From Acuticoccus yangtzensis (GTDB lineage: Bacteria; Pseudomonadota; Alphaproteobacteria; Rhizobiales; Amorphaceae), in assembly GCF_001927245.1 (NCBI RefSeq), contig NZ_MJUX01000002.1, forward strand, positions 124,001-188,000: a stretch of DNA of 64,000 bases, written 5' to 3'. The notes beneath the pieces were generated by a model. It ran no database searches, was not told where the DNA came from, and saw only the letters and a list, made by a program, of their open reading frames with translations. The position numbers were made by a program, and so were the translations under genes. This document shows positions 8,695 through 17,641 of the stretch, in pieces. Position 1 is the first letter of the stretch; each line of letters starts with the position of its first letter.

Positions 8695-9420
8695 ATGAAA
8701 CGACGCTCCGACGAGGTCGCCCAGCACATGATCGAGGCCATGACAGGCGGCACCTACGCCGTCGGCGACGCCTTGCCGCCGGAGTCCGAACTTTGCCGCC
8801 AGTTCGGTGTCAGCCGCGCGACGGTGCGCACCGCGCTCGCCCAGCTTCAGGCGCTCGGCCTCGTCAACCGCCACCAGGGCGCGGCGACGCGGGTCTTGGC
8901 GACCGAGGTGGCGCCGCTTTACGTCCACACCATGCGCGCGTCGGGCGATCTCATGCAGTTCGCCGGGCCGACGACGCGCACCGTGCACGGTATCGAGCCC
9001 TTCATCGCCGACGAGGCCTTCGCCCGCGAGCTGGACAACCGCCCCGGCCGCCGCTGGGTGCGCATCGGCCAGACCCGGCACGAGACGGCGCGCGACACCA
9101 CCCGCCCCGTCGCCTGGACCGACGTCTATGTGGCGGCTGAGTATGGCGACATCGCCGAGGAGGTGCCGGGCTTCGGCGACCTCGTCTACAAGCTGGTGGA
9201 AAAGCGCCACAACGTGATCATCAAAGAGATCCGCCAGACCATCGTCGCCACCACGCTTTCGCCCACGGCGGCGGCGCGGCTTGATGCCGCTCCCGGCGAA
9301 AGCGCGCTGAAGCTCACCCGGCGGTATTTCTCCATCGACGACGGCTGCGCGCTGGTGGCGATCAGCCTCCTGCCCTCGTCCGTGTTCAGCTACGACATCA
9401 CCTTGACGCGCCAGGTTTAG
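8695..9420 (+). CDS. GntR family transcriptional regulator, HutC/UTRA type
   Basis: 241 residues. Residues 1-70 form a GntR winged helix-turn-helix (LPPESELCRQFGVSRATVRTAL), and the remainder a UTRA ligand-binding domain ending in LKLTRRYFSIDDGCALVAIS. Members of the HutC subfamily usually repress a divergent catabolic or transport operon until a small effector binds. It is divergent from the TAXI-TRAP/PcaB-like operon across a 138-nt spacer holding a strong palindrome, so its effector is probably the transported compound or a catabolite. The ATG is preceded by GGAGAGGAGG somewhat far upstream (12 nt). Confidence 0.9.
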   Translation: MKRRSDEVAQHMIEAMTGGTYAVGDALPPESELCRQFGVSRATVRTALAQLQALGLVNRHQGAATRVLATEVAPLYVHTMRASGDLMQFAGPTTRTVHGIEPFIADEAFARELDNRPGRRWVRIGQTRHETARDTTRPVAWTDVYVAAEYGDIAEEVPGFGDLVYKLVEKRHNVIIKEIRQTIVATTLSPTAAARLDAAPGESALKLTRRYFSIDDGCALVAISLLPSSVFSYDITLTRQV

Positions 9421-9610
9421 CGCCGCCGCAACGCTGCGGGGTCACCTGCCCCTTCACCCGCCTCCGGTCGCGGCGCCTTCACGCCATTGTGCCGATGCGT
9501 GCCCCAACACCGCCCGCTTTAAGGGGTTGGTCAAAGACACCACGTGTGCCAGAACCTCGTCCGGCTGTGGCTCGAGGGCAACAGTCACGCGCATCAATGA
9601 AGGGAACTCT

Positions 9611-11680
9611 ATGCGGCTCCGCACGATCGCAACGGCAACCTTCGCCGTCACCCTCAGCTCGGCCGGCGCATTCGCGCAGGACACTGCCGCACCCGAAACC
9701 GCCCCGCCCCCGGCGTTCGACGCTCTGGGCGCGGTGCAAAGCTTCCTCACCTCGCCCGAGACGCTCGGCGCGGAGACCGCCACCGTCGGTGCCGTGTCCG
9801 ACGAGAACGGCACCATCACCGCCACCGACGTTTCGATGAGCTGGCAGATCATGCTCGGCGACGGGCCTGCCGACGCGGCCGACGTCACCGTCACCATGAC
9901 GATCCCCACGCTGGAGATCGGCGACTTGGCGCAGGACGGCGCAACCTACAGCGCCTCGCTCATCGCCGCACCGCGGTCGTCCCTGTCGATCAGCGCCGAG
10001 GGCGCGACCGAAAGCTTCGCCTACGACGCGACGTTCAACAACTACCGCGTGACGAATGTCACCTGGAAGCCCTTCCCCGCCATCGTCGACGATCCGGAGA
10101 GGCCGATCTCCCGCTTCATCCCGATCGTCGAATCCATGCTGGACCAGAGCTTCGACAGCGCCCGGCTCGGCGGCATCACCGGCACCATGACGCAGGATGG
10201 AAGCACCCAGTCTTTCGACTATGGTCCGAGCACGTTCGGCCGCTACAGCGACGGCATGCTGGAATCCTTCACCACCGGCGCCAGCTCCTCGACCCAGTCG
10301 ATCGACGGCGCCGAGGCGGGAGGCGACGCGGCGGCGGGTGCGGCCGTGCCCACCACGCTCACCATCAACTATGGTGCGGGTGAAGGCGCGATGCTCGACT
10401 TCAAGCCGCTCATCGGTCTCCTGACCGGGCGCGGCGCGACGGACGGGCCCCAGACCTTCATGGGCTCGCTCAGCACCGGGCCGATCACCTTCGGCGCCGG
10501 CGACGTGATGAGCGTGCGCCTCGGGGATGCCAACGTCAGCGATGTCACGATCGATTCCAGCCGCGGCCCGATCCTGCCGCAGCTCGACGGCATCTATGAC
10601 GCCATCGCCACCAACGCCGAGCCCGACCCCGGCGTGCTGATCGAGCTGCTCCTCAACACCTACGGCGCATTCGGCCTCGGCTCCTACACCATCGACGGGC
10701 TGACCGTGGCCACCCCGCAAGGGAGCGGCGAGATCGGCGGCTTCACCATCGAAAAGCTCGACGCAGGGGGCCTCGGCCGCCTCGCCTTCGACGGGCTGTC
10801 CATCCAGTCGCCGCTGGCCTCCGGCTCGCTCGGCAAGGTGGAGCTCGCCGACGTCGCCTTCCCCGAGCGCCAAGCCTTCATGAGCGCGATGATGGCCTCC
10901 GTCGCCGGGCTGGAGCCTGACCCGCAGACCATCTTGAAGGCGATCCCCTTCATCGGCCGCTTCACCATCGGTGATCTCGACTTCTCCAGCGGCCTGATCG
11001 GCGACATCGCCCTCGGCCTGTTCGAGACGCGCACCGGCAATTATGTCGAGGCGATCCCGACCGAGATTTCGGTCGAGCTCCAGGGGCTCAGCTTCCCGGC
11101 GGCGCTGCTGCAGAACCCGATGCTGCAAGGCGCGGCCACCGCCCTCGGCGCCGATCCGGTGGAGGCCAGCGGCGTCGTCGCGCTGAACTGGGACGAGGCG
11201 ACGCAGCGCGTCACCTTGGACGAGGACGTCAGCATCACCGGCGTCGGCCGGCTCGCCATCAACGCGGCGATGTCGGGCATCCCGCGCTTCGTCTTCGCCG
11301 ATCCCAACCGCGTCCAGGAGGCGATCGTCACCGCCGCCATCGACGGCTTCAGCGCCCGCTTCGAGGATGAGGGCGTGACGCAGTTCGCGCTCAGCACCAT
11401 CGCCCAGCAGTCGGGCATGCCTGCGGCGCAATATCCCGCGATCATCTCCGAGCAGGTCGGCGCGCAGATCACCATGCTGACCAACGACGTGGCGCTCGCC
11501 AACAGCGTGTCGAGCGCGATCTCGTCCTTCCTGTCGAGCCCGCAGTCGCTGTCGATCGCGGCGAACCCGTCGAACCCGGTCCCGCTCGCCCAGGTGATGG
11601 GCGCGGCGATGACGGCGCCCCAGGCTATCCCGGCGCTGTTGAAGCTGGCGGTGGAAGCCAACACCCCCGCCGCGCAATAA
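9611..11680 (+). CDS. Large exported protein of unknown function
   Basis: About 689 residues beginning with a signal peptide (MRLRTIATATFAVTLSSAGA, cleavage near AFAQ-D). The rest is soluble-looking, rich in Gly, Ala, Thr and Ser, with many alternating hydrophobic stretches (such as GSYTIDGLTV, GEIGGFTIEKL, GRLAFDGLSI) that suggest a long beta-structured repeat. No catalytic motif, metal site or membrane anchor was recognised. It is likely periplasmic or outer-surface. ATG 9611 follows GAAGGGAA. It stands alone between the GntR regulator and an unrelated hydrolase, so context gives no function. I do not recognise the family. Confidence 0.8.
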   Translation: MRLRTIATATFAVTLSSAGAFAQDTAAPETAPPPAFDALGAVQSFLTSPETLGAETATVGAVSDENGTITATDVSMSWQIMLGDGPADAADVTVTMTIPTLEIGDLAQDGATYSASLIAAPRSSLSISAEGATESFAYDATFNNYRVTNVTWKPFPAIVDDPERPISRFIPIVESMLDQSFDSARLGGITGTMTQDGSTQSFDYGPSTFGRYSDGMLESFTTGASSSTQSIDGAEAGGDAAAGAAVPTTLTINYGAGEGAMLDFKPLIGLLTGRGATDGPQTFMGSLSTGPITFGAGDVMSVRLGDANVSDVTIDSSRGPILPQLDGIYDAIATNAEPDPGVLIELLLNTYGAFGLGSYTIDGLTVATPQGSGEIGGFTIEKLDAGGLGRLAFDGLSIQSPLASGSLGKVELADVAFPERQAFMSAMMASVAGLEPDPQTILKAIPFIGRFTIGDLDFSSGLIGDIALGLFETRTGNYVEAIPTEISVELQGLSFPAALLQNPMLQGAATALGADPVEASGVVALNWDEATQRVTLDEDVSITGVGRLAINAAMSGIPRFVFADPNRVQEAIVTAAIDGFSARFEDEGVTQFALSTIAQQSGMPAAQYPAIISEQVGAQITMLTNDVALANSVSSAISSFLSSPQSLSIAANPSNPVPLAQVMGAAMTAPQAIPALLKLAVEANTPAAQ

Positions 11681-11712
11681 GCCGGCCGCCCGGTCAGGGC
11701 GGGAGTTCACGA

Positions 11713-11730
11713 GGGCCGCCCCGGCGGCCC
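11713..11730 (+). terminator. GC-rich hairpin after the exported-protein gene
   Basis: GGGCCGCC-CC-GGCGGCCC forms a perfect 8-bp (or 7-bp with a 4-nt loop) stem 33 nt after the stop codon. It has no following T-run, so it is only a possible terminator or 3' stabiliser. Confidence 0.35.
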
Positions 11731-11923
11731 GCCCCTTCGCCGGCGGAACCAATGATGGACCGCTCGTGTTGTGCCGTCAGGGCGCCGCGTTCACCACAAG
11801 GTGCAACGCGGCGTTTTCATGTGCGGGGTCGCCCTGCGGTGCGCCGAGAGAGGCGGGCCCCGGACGGCCGGCCGGGAGGGCATCCAAGCCCGCGCCCCGG
11901 CGCCAGCGAACGGGGACAGCACC

Positions 11924-13627
11924 ATGGCCATGCGCCACACCGGATCCGACCACGCCAGCCTGCCGGTCGAACCCGCGCCGAACGGCCCACCGCACCCTGC
12001 GCCCGGGCGTGGTCTGGAGCACGGGCAGGCGCATAGGCATGGGCAGGGGCGCGTCCAGGGGCGGGGCAGCGGCTGGGCCAAGTCGGGCGGCTGGCTGGGC
12101 GCGGCCGCGGTCTATGGCGGCGCCGCCCTCCTCGGCGCCTACCTCTACCAGAAGCGCTCGCGGAGCCAGGCGGAAGAAACCCATCCCCCCACCGGCCGCT
12201 TCCTCGATGTCGAGGGCACCACCCTCCATTATGTCGACATCGGCGAAGGGCCTGCCGTCGTCTTCATCCACGGCTCCGGCACCACGCTGGAAGACTGGTT
12301 CCTGTCCGGCGTGCTGGACCATCTGATCACCGGGCACCGGCTCATCGTGGTGGACCGCCCGGGCTACGGCTATTCGGAGCGCCCCGCCGGGGTGCGCTGG
12401 TCGCCCGAGCGGCAGGGCCGGGCCATCGCCCACCTGATGAGCCGCCTCGGAGCGGAGGGCGCAACCCTTGTGGCCCATGGTGACGGCGTGTTGCCCGCGC
12501 TTTCCATCGCCGTTCACGAGCCGCGCCGGGCGGGCGCCCTCGTCCTCCTCAGCGGCCTCTATTTCCCCGACGGTATCGGGCCCGAAAGCGCCGCGGTGCG
12601 CATGCCCGAGGTGCCGCTGGTCGGACCGCTGGCGCGCGTCACCGTGAGCCCCATGCTCGCCCGCTCTGCCCTTCCGGCGGTCACCCGCGCCGCCTTCTCG
12701 CCGCAGCCGGTGCCGCAGCGTTATATCGACAGTTTCCCGGCCGGGCTGGTCACGCGCCCGTCCCAGCTCGATGCCAGCGCCGAGGACGGGCGCTTCGTCG
12801 AGCGCGCGACCGCCCGCCTGTCGCGGGCCTATGGGCGCATCACGGTTCCGGTAACGGTGATCGCCGGCACCGGCGACGGGATCGCCGACCCGGCGCTGAA
12901 CGCCCGCCGCCTGGCCGCCACCATCGGCCATGCGCGCCTGATCCTCGTGCCGGCCGCCGGTCACATGGTGCACCACAGTGCCCCCGCGCGAATCGCCGCG
13001 GCGGTGGTCGAGAGCTTTGCCGCGCCCGCAGCAACCCGCCCCTCTCGCGGCACAGAGGTGCGTCCGCGTGCGCTCGTCGACCCGGCGACGCCGATCGAGC
13101 CGGCATCCAGCAGGGCGGCCGCGCAACAGGCCGCCGCAGCGCCGGCCGATCCGGCGCGTGCCGATCCCGCACCGCAGGCGCCTTCGAACGACACCGGCCC
13201 CACGACAACGACGAGCGCCGCAGATCCGGCTCCGAAGGTCGCCACGCAAAAGGCCGAAGCCGCCTCGCCCGCCGTTCGCTCGCCCTCTCCCGGCGCGCGG
13301 ACAGGCTCAGCCCAGCGCGAAAAGCCCGGCCCGCGCAGCAAGCCCGCCCGGCCCAAAAGCAGCGCGAAGAGCGGCACGGCAAAATCGGGCTCGGGTAGAT
13401 CAGGCTCGGCGAAGTCCGGTTCGGTGAAGTCCGGTTCGGTGAAGTCGGGCGCATCCAGATCCGGCGCAGCGAAGTCCGGTTCGGGTCGGTCCGGCACGGC
13501 GAAATCCGGCGCGGCCGGGACAGGCGGGAGCAACGCTCGCGACACCAGCAGCGGTGGTGCAAAAGACGGCGCCTCCAAGCAGGGCGGCGCGAAAGTCGGT
13601 CCCGCCTCGTCTATACCGGAGGCATGA
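11924..13627 (+). CDS. Membrane-anchored alpha/beta-hydrolase-fold protein with altered nucleophile and Ser/Gly/Lys-rich tail
   Basis: About 567 residues. A low-complexity Pro/Gly/His N-terminus leads to one membrane segment (WLGAAAVYGGAALLGAYLY), then an alpha/beta-hydrolase fold with the oxyanion region VVFIHGSGTTLEDW, the acid motif GTGDGIADP and the catalytic His motif GHMVHHS. The nucleophile elbow, normally GHSxGG, reads AHGDGV, so the Ser position is Gly (residue 186). The last 200 residues are an Ala/Pro-rich linker and a basic tail of KSGS/RSGS repeats encoded by near-identical tandem DNA. ATG 11924 follows GGGGA. The stop overlaps the next gene by 4 nt (ATGA). Either inactive as a serine hydrolase or using other chemistry. 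Confidence 0.75.
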   Translation: MAMRHTGSDHASLPVEPAPNGPPHPAPGRGLEHGQAHRHGQGRVQGRGSGWAKSGGWLGAAAVYGGAALLGAYLYQKRSRSQAEETHPPTGRFLDVEGTTLHYVDIGEGPAVVFIHGSGTTLEDWFLSGVLDHLITGHRLIVVDRPGYGYSERPAGVRWSPERQGRAIAHLMSRLGAEGATLVAHGDGVLPALSIAVHEPRRAGALVLLSGLYFPDGIGPESAAVRMPEVPLVGPLARVTVSPMLARSALPAVTRAAFSPQPVPQRYIDSFPAGLVTRPSQLDASAEDGRFVERATARLSRAYGRITVPVTVIAGTGDGIADPALNARRLAATIGHARLILVPAAGHMVHHSAPARIAAAVVESFAAPAATRPSRGTEVRPRALVDPATPIEPASSRAAAQQAAAAPADPARADPAPQAPSNDTGPTTTTSAADPAPKVATQKAEAASPAVRSPSPGARTGSAQREKPGPRSKPARPKSSAKSGTAKSGSGRSGSAKSGSVKSGSVKSGASRSGAAKSGSGRSGTAKSGAAGTGGSNARDTSSGGAKDGASKQGGAKVGPASSIPEA

Positions 13628-13899
13628 CGCTACCCGCACTCGCCGCCCTCTGGCTCGCCCTCGTCAACCTCGTCTGCTTCATCGCCTTCCGGCACGACAA
13701 GCGCGCCGCCATCGCCGGGCGGCGCCGGGTGCCGGAGCGTGTCTTTTATGCCATGGCCGCGCTCGGCGCGGTCCCCGCCATCCTGATCGGTGCAAAATTC
13801 ATCCGTCACAAAACCCGAAAGCAACCTTTTCGGGCTATCGTGTTCGTGATTTTTGCGCTCCAGGCCGCCTCTGTCATCGCCTGGCTGTCGCTTGGATGA
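13624..13899 (+). CDS. DUF1294 family small membrane protein
   Basis: 91 residues with three hydrophobic segments. The family hallmarks are present: FRHDKRAA after the first membrane helix, RRRVPERV, and IRHKTRKQPFR before the last helix. Function of DUF1294 proteins is unknown; they are integral inner-membrane proteins, sometimes fused to cold-shock domains. The ATG overlaps the stop of the preceding hydrolase (ATGA), so the two are probably co-translated. Confidence 0.82.
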   Translation: MTLPALAALWLALVNLVCFIAFRHDKRAAIAGRRRVPERVFYAMAALGAVPAILIGAKFIRHKTRKQPFRAIVFVIFALQAASVIAWLSLG

Positions 13900-13909
13900 T
13901 GGAGTGACC

Positions 13910-14164
13910 ATGAAGAAAATCTTCGCGATCGCCCTGGTGGCGCTGAGCGTCGCCGGCTGCAATTCCAACAACAAGGGCGACCGTGCGCTGGTGGGCGGCG
14001 CGCTCGGGGCGGCGACGGGCGCCACCATCGCCGCCGTCGCGGGTGGCGGCGCGGGCGCAGTGGTCGCGAGCTCCGTCGTCGGCGGTGCCGCGGGCGCGAT
14101 CATCGGCTCCGAAACCGCGCCGCGCTGCGTGAACCAGTACAACGAGCGCGTTCCCTGCCCCTGA
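13910..14164 (+). CDS. Small glycine-zipper lipoprotein
   Basis: 84 residues. The signal peptide ends in a lipobox (LSVAGC), predicting an N-terminally lipidated protein. The body is a glycine-zipper region of GxxxG-type repeats (GGALGAATGATIAAVAGGG), as in OsmB/SlyB-like small lipoproteins, and it ends in a short Cys-containing tail. Such proteins sit in the outer membrane and are often stress-induced; the role here is unknown. ATG 13910 follows GGAG by 5 nt and begins 10 nt after the DUF1294 stop, so it is likely in the same transcript. Confidence 0.75.
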   Translation: MKKIFAIALVALSVAGCNSNNKGDRALVGGALGAATGATIAAVAGGGAGAVVASSVVGGAAGAIIGSETAPRCVNQYNERVPCP

Positions 14165-14485
14165 TCCTGCGTCGACACGGCGGGCCACGGCCCTCCTTGT
14201 TCTCCGGCCACCCCGGAAATGAGAGCCGCCGGACGCGCCGTTCATGACGGCGTGAGCGCGTAACCCGCAGGCGATGCGGGCGCTTGCGCTCCACCGCGCC
14301 CTTCATCACTCTATGACCGGACGGCCCCTGCGGACGGGGCCATCCGGCGAGCGGCCGCCCCGGCTCCGGTTGGCACCGCGCGTGCCTCTTCGCGCCGGAG
14401 CGTCCGCGGCCCGCGCCGCGCGCGCCACCGAATCCGCGCCCACCGATCCCGCGTGTGGCGGCATCGCGAGACATGGAGTTTTCGT
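14165..14485. other. 321-nt gap with a nested hairpin
   Basis: No convincing gene on either strand. The main feature is at 14254-14291: inner arms CCCGCA/TGCGGG (14264-14280) inside outer arms GAGCGC/GCGCTC. There is no T-run, so it is not a standard terminator. The last 100 nt should contain the promoter of the downstream kinase. Confidence 0.5.
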
Positions 14486-15379
14486 ATGGAGGCCCTCTTC
14501 ATCGGCCACGCCTACATCGACATCACCTTCCTGGCCGATAGCATCCCCACGGGCGACGAGAAGACGATCGCCGACGACTACGCCGTGGCCTTCGGCGGCA
14601 ATGCCACCACCGCCGCCTTCTGCGCCGCGAAGCTGGGCCTCAAGTGCGACCTTCTCTGCCAGCAGGCGGACGACTGGCTGGCGCGCATGTTCCTCGACAT
14701 GGCATCGCGCTACAAAATCTCCGTCCACGGCCGCAAGGTGGCCGAATCCTCGCTCTCCTTCATCATGCCGAACGACGGCAAGCGCGCCATCGTGCGCTGC
14801 CGCGACGCTCAATTCCTGCACCCTTTCCCCACGCTGAACCTCTCCGGCATCCGCGGCCTCCACATCGACGGCCACATGCACGACGCCGCGCTCCACTACG
14901 CCAAGGCCTGCCGCGAGATGGGCGTTATGACGTCGCTGGACGGCGGCTCGGCACGCCCCGGCACGGACGAGCTGCTGAACTATATCGACGTCGCCGCGAT
15001 CTCCGAGCGCATGTGCGAGCAGATGCACCTCAACCCGCTGGCGATGCTGGACTATTTGCGCTCGCACGGGGTCAAGACCGGCGCTGTCACATTGGGCGAG
15101 CGCGGCCTCGTCTATTACGAGAATGGCGGCGAGGCGAAGACCATGCATGCGCTCGGCGTGCCGCATACGGCGGTGGTCGACACCTCCGGGGCGGGCGACG
15201 TGTTCCACGGCGCCTATTTCTACTCCGCGCTGGAGCGGCCGGGCCTCTCGTGGGCCGAGCATTTCGACTTCGCCCGTTCCGCCTCCGCCTTCGCCGTGCA
15301 GCACCTCGGCAACGAGGAATCGCTGCCGACGCTGGACGATATCGCCGCGATCCGCAGCGCCTACCCCGAAGCGGCCTGA
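14486..15379 (+). CDS. PfkB family carbohydrate kinase
   Basis: 297 residues of the ribokinase/PfkB fold: N-terminal GHAYIDITF and AFGGNATTAAFCAAKLG, and the C-terminal PfkB signature DTSGAGDVFHGAYF, which contains the catalytic Asp and the anion hole. It should phosphorylate a sugar or nucleoside with ATP in the cytoplasm; the substrate cannot be assigned. ATG 14486 follows GGAG by 7 nt. It is convergent with the sugar transferase gene 21 nt downstream and stands alone, so there is no pathway context. Confidence 0.88.
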   Translation: MEALFIGHAYIDITFLADSIPTGDEKTIADDYAVAFGGNATTAAFCAAKLGLKCDLLCQQADDWLARMFLDMASRYKISVHGRKVAESSLSFIMPNDGKRAIVRCRDAQFLHPFPTLNLSGIRGLHIDGHMHDAALHYAKACREMGVMTSLDGGSARPGTDELLNYIDVAAISERMCEQMHLNPLAMLDYLRSHGVKTGAVTLGERGLVYYENGGEAKTMHALGVPHTAVVDTSGAGDVFHGAYFYSALERPGLSWAEHFDFARSASAFAVQHLGNEESLPTLDDIAAIRSAYPEAA

Positions 15380-15400
15380 GGCCCGGCGCGCCGGGACGGC

Positions 15401-16480
15401 TCAGTCGGCCGCCGCCTCGCGCTTCCAGTGCAGCCCTTCGCGCTTGTACTGGGGCGGGTTGGCGAGGAAGCGCCGCGCCGGCATTACGAACGTGTGGCAC
15501 CAGCCGACCGGCATGACGCCGGCCGGCGCACGAACGCCGGACGCGCCCTCCCCCAGCCCCGCCTCGGCGAGATAATCCTCCACCGCGCGGGCGACGATCG
15601 CGGGGCCGGTGAGCTTTAGGAGGTTCACTTTGGCGAAGCGCCCGTCCGGCTCGCGCGCCGCGTCGGCGAGCTGTCCGGCGATGGCCGACAAAATTGCAGC
15701 GAAGAGCGGATGTCCCGGCGGCGAGGACAGGAACCAGTTGGCGATGTTGGTGCGCATCTCGCCGGTCCACTGGGCGAACAGCGGTACGGTGGGCGGCGCG
15801 TAGGGGATCGGCCGGGCGAGCGTCATATCCGCGTCGATATAGGTGCCGCCGTGGTGGTAGAGCTCCAGCACGCGGAAGATGTCGGCCTGCATGGCGGGGT
15901 GGAAGGCATCGTCGAAATGCGCCAGCCAGGGCACGCCGTCGTCCGGCATGGCGGCGATGCGGGCGCGCGCGCTCTCCAGCGTGTAGACGACGTGCTCGTA
16001 GCCCGTGTCGGCGGCGACGAGGGCCACCTGATCGATCAGCGTGCGGATCTCGTCCGGCGGCGCCTTGTCCCAGAACTGGACGATGCGGCGGGGCGTGGCG
16101 TCCGCGCCGGAGACCGCGGCGAAGTGGGCCGCCCAGTCGAGCCCCGACAGGTCGAGCGCGGCCTCCCATTTCGCGGCGGCCTTGGCGGCGTTCGGCCGCT
16201 TGCCGTTCGCCTTCGCGGCGGGGCCGGCCAGCGCACCGGCAGGCTTTTGCGCACGGGCGATGGTGTAGACGCGCGCGGCATTGGTGGCGGGCCAGCGATT
16301 GGCGGCCGCGTCGGCGGCGGCCTCGGTCGGCGCGACCTTGCCGAGCGCCGTCCGCTCCCCGCGCTCCGCTCCGCCTTTGGGCGCGGACGCCCGCGCTTTC
16401 GCGCCACCGGCCGAAGCCTCGCCCGTTGCGGGCAGGCCGTCCGCGCCGCCCTTGCCGCGCCCCAGCTTGAAGATACGCAC
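15401..16480 (-). CDS. DXD-motif glycosyltransferase (Gly_transf_sug type)
   Basis: About 359 residues. The first 130 are a low-complexity Ala/Lys/Gly-rich stretch; the catalytic part begins at PRRIVQFWD and contains GGTYIDADMTLARPI, the DXD motif of the sugar-binding (OCH1/capsular) glycosyltransferase family that uses nucleotide sugars with a divalent metal. The motif QADIFRVLELYHHGG just before it is also typical. I use GTG 16480 because GAGGG lies 7 nt upstream; the open frame continues further upstream but without family similarity. Acceptor and sugar unknown; possibly surface polysaccharide. Divergent from the flavin reductase gene. Confidence 0.75.
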   Translation of the reverse strand: MRIFKLGRGKGGADGLPATGEASAGGAKARASAPKGGAERGERTALGKVAPTEAAADAAANRWPATNAARVYTIARAQKPAGALAGPAAKANGKRPNAAKAAAKWEAALDLSGLDWAAHFAAVSGADATPRRIVQFWDKAPPDEIRTLIDQVALVAADTGYEHVVYTLESARARIAAMPDDGVPWLAHFDDAFHPAMQADIFRVLELYHHGGTYIDADMTLARPIPYAPPTVPLFAQWTGEMRTNIANWFLSSPPGHPLFAAILSAIAGQLADAAREPDGRFAKVNLLKLTGPAIVARAVEDYLAEAGLGEGASGVRAPAGVMPVGWCHTFVMPARRFLANPPQYKREGLHWKREAAAD

Positions 16481-16685
16481 GTTCAGACCCTCGTTCCGGA
16501 CGGCGGCCCTACCTGGACGCCGCCCACCGCGGAACGTTATCGCCGCCGACGCGCAATTGCCACTCATCCGCCGCGCCGCCCCGTCCAGCGCCGGGCCGGA
16601 CCCGGCCGAACTCTTTCGCTCCCCCGCCAGGGGGCCTAGACCTAACCGCGCCTCCCCGCATGGGCGGGCCACCCGTGGAGCCCCG

Positions 16686-17300
16686 ATGTATTACGAAGAC
16701 GATCTTCCCGCCGCGCTCTCCTTCGACCCCTTCAAGGCGATCGTCGCCCCCCGCCCGATCGGCTGGGTCGGCACCTTGAACGAAGACGGCATTCCCAATC
16801 TCGGCCCCTACTCCTTCTTCAACGCCATCTCCACGCGGCCGAACCTCGTCGCCTTCTCGTCGGAGGGGATGAAGCATTCGGCCGCCAATGCCAGGGCCAC
16901 GGGCGAGTTCACCCTCAGCCTCGTCACCTATGCGCTGCGGGACAAGATGAACGCGTCCTCCGCCCACCTCGCGGACGGCGCCAACGAGTTCGCGGCGGCC
17001 GGCATCGAGATGGGCACCTCGCGCCGCATCCGCCCGCCCTTCGTCAAGGCGAGCCCCGCCGCGTTCGAGTGCAAGGTGGTGCAGACGATGGAGCTGACGG
17101 GGCTGGACGGGGCGTCCGCCGACAGCTTCCTCACGATCGGCCAAGTCGTCGCCGTGCATATCGACGATGCCTATGTCAGCGACGGCAAATTCGACGCTGC
17201 ACGGGCCGAGCCGCTCGCCCGTTGCGGCTACCGCAACTACGCGGTGGCGCGCGAAATGTTCGAGCTCGGCCGGCCCGACGGACCTGCCGTCCCCGTCTGA
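16686..17300 (+). CDS. Flavin reductase-like FMN-binding split-barrel protein
   Basis: 204 residues with the N-terminal pattern of flavin reductase domain proteins: VAPRPIGWVGTLNEDGIPNLGPYSFFNAIS, then NLVAFSSEG and a later TIGQVVAVHIDD. These proteins bind FMN in a split barrel and reduce or transfer flavin, often as partners of oxygenases; no oxygenase is encoded nearby. Cytoplasmic. ATG 16686 follows GGAG by 5 nt. It is divergent from the glycosyltransferase gene, with 205 nt between the two starts. Confidence 0.87.
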   Translation: MYYEDDLPAALSFDPFKAIVAPRPIGWVGTLNEDGIPNLGPYSFFNAISTRPNLVAFSSEGMKHSAANARATGEFTLSLVTYALRDKMNASSAHLADGANEFAAAGIEMGTSRRIRPPFVKASPAAFECKVVQTMELTGLDGASADSFLTIGQVVAVHIDDAYVSDGKFDAARAEPLARCGYRNYAVAREMFELGRPDGPAVPV

Positions 17301-17641
17301 CCCGTCGCGCCGCCCCCTCGGCCGCTGGATCCAGGCAGCGGGGGTCGGCGTCCAGCGCGTGGATCCCGGCAAGATTCGCGCGGTCAGACATCCGCGAAGC
17401 GGCGCTTCAGAGAAAGAAAGGAACGATGCGCCACGCGAAGCATTGAGCAAGGGTGACGCGCTGGGCGGGGTGACTAATTCTGCGCAGCGTTCAACATGTT
17501 GAGTCTATTGGCGCAGCAGCGAACGGTACTGCATCCGGTGTCGCGCCGTTCAGATGTCGAGCCGCAGGGATGCCGAATATGCATGCTTGCATGAAATATA
17601 GGCTTGAATAGAGCGCCGATCCGATCTGTCGTTTGCCAAAT
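17301..17641. promoter_or_regulatory. 341-nt gap with two palindromes upstream of an FCD regulator
   Basis: No gene seen. 17491-17502 is a perfect 12-bp palindrome TCAACATGTTGA, and 17582-17593 is CATGC-TT-GCATG. Both lie in the less GC-rich final 170 nt, within 150 bp of the regulator start, and are plausible operators of that GntR protein. A convincing -35/-10 pair was not found. Confidence 0.45.

Noticed and set aside
12961-13578. Minus-strand frame with FTEPDFAEPDL repeats
   Set aside because: It is the antisense of the KSGS/RSGS tail of the hydrolase; periodic only because the tail is repetitive.
17301-17641. tRNA or small RNA gene in the gap before the FCD regulator
   Set aside because: No cloverleaf or CCA end could be built; only short palindromes are present.
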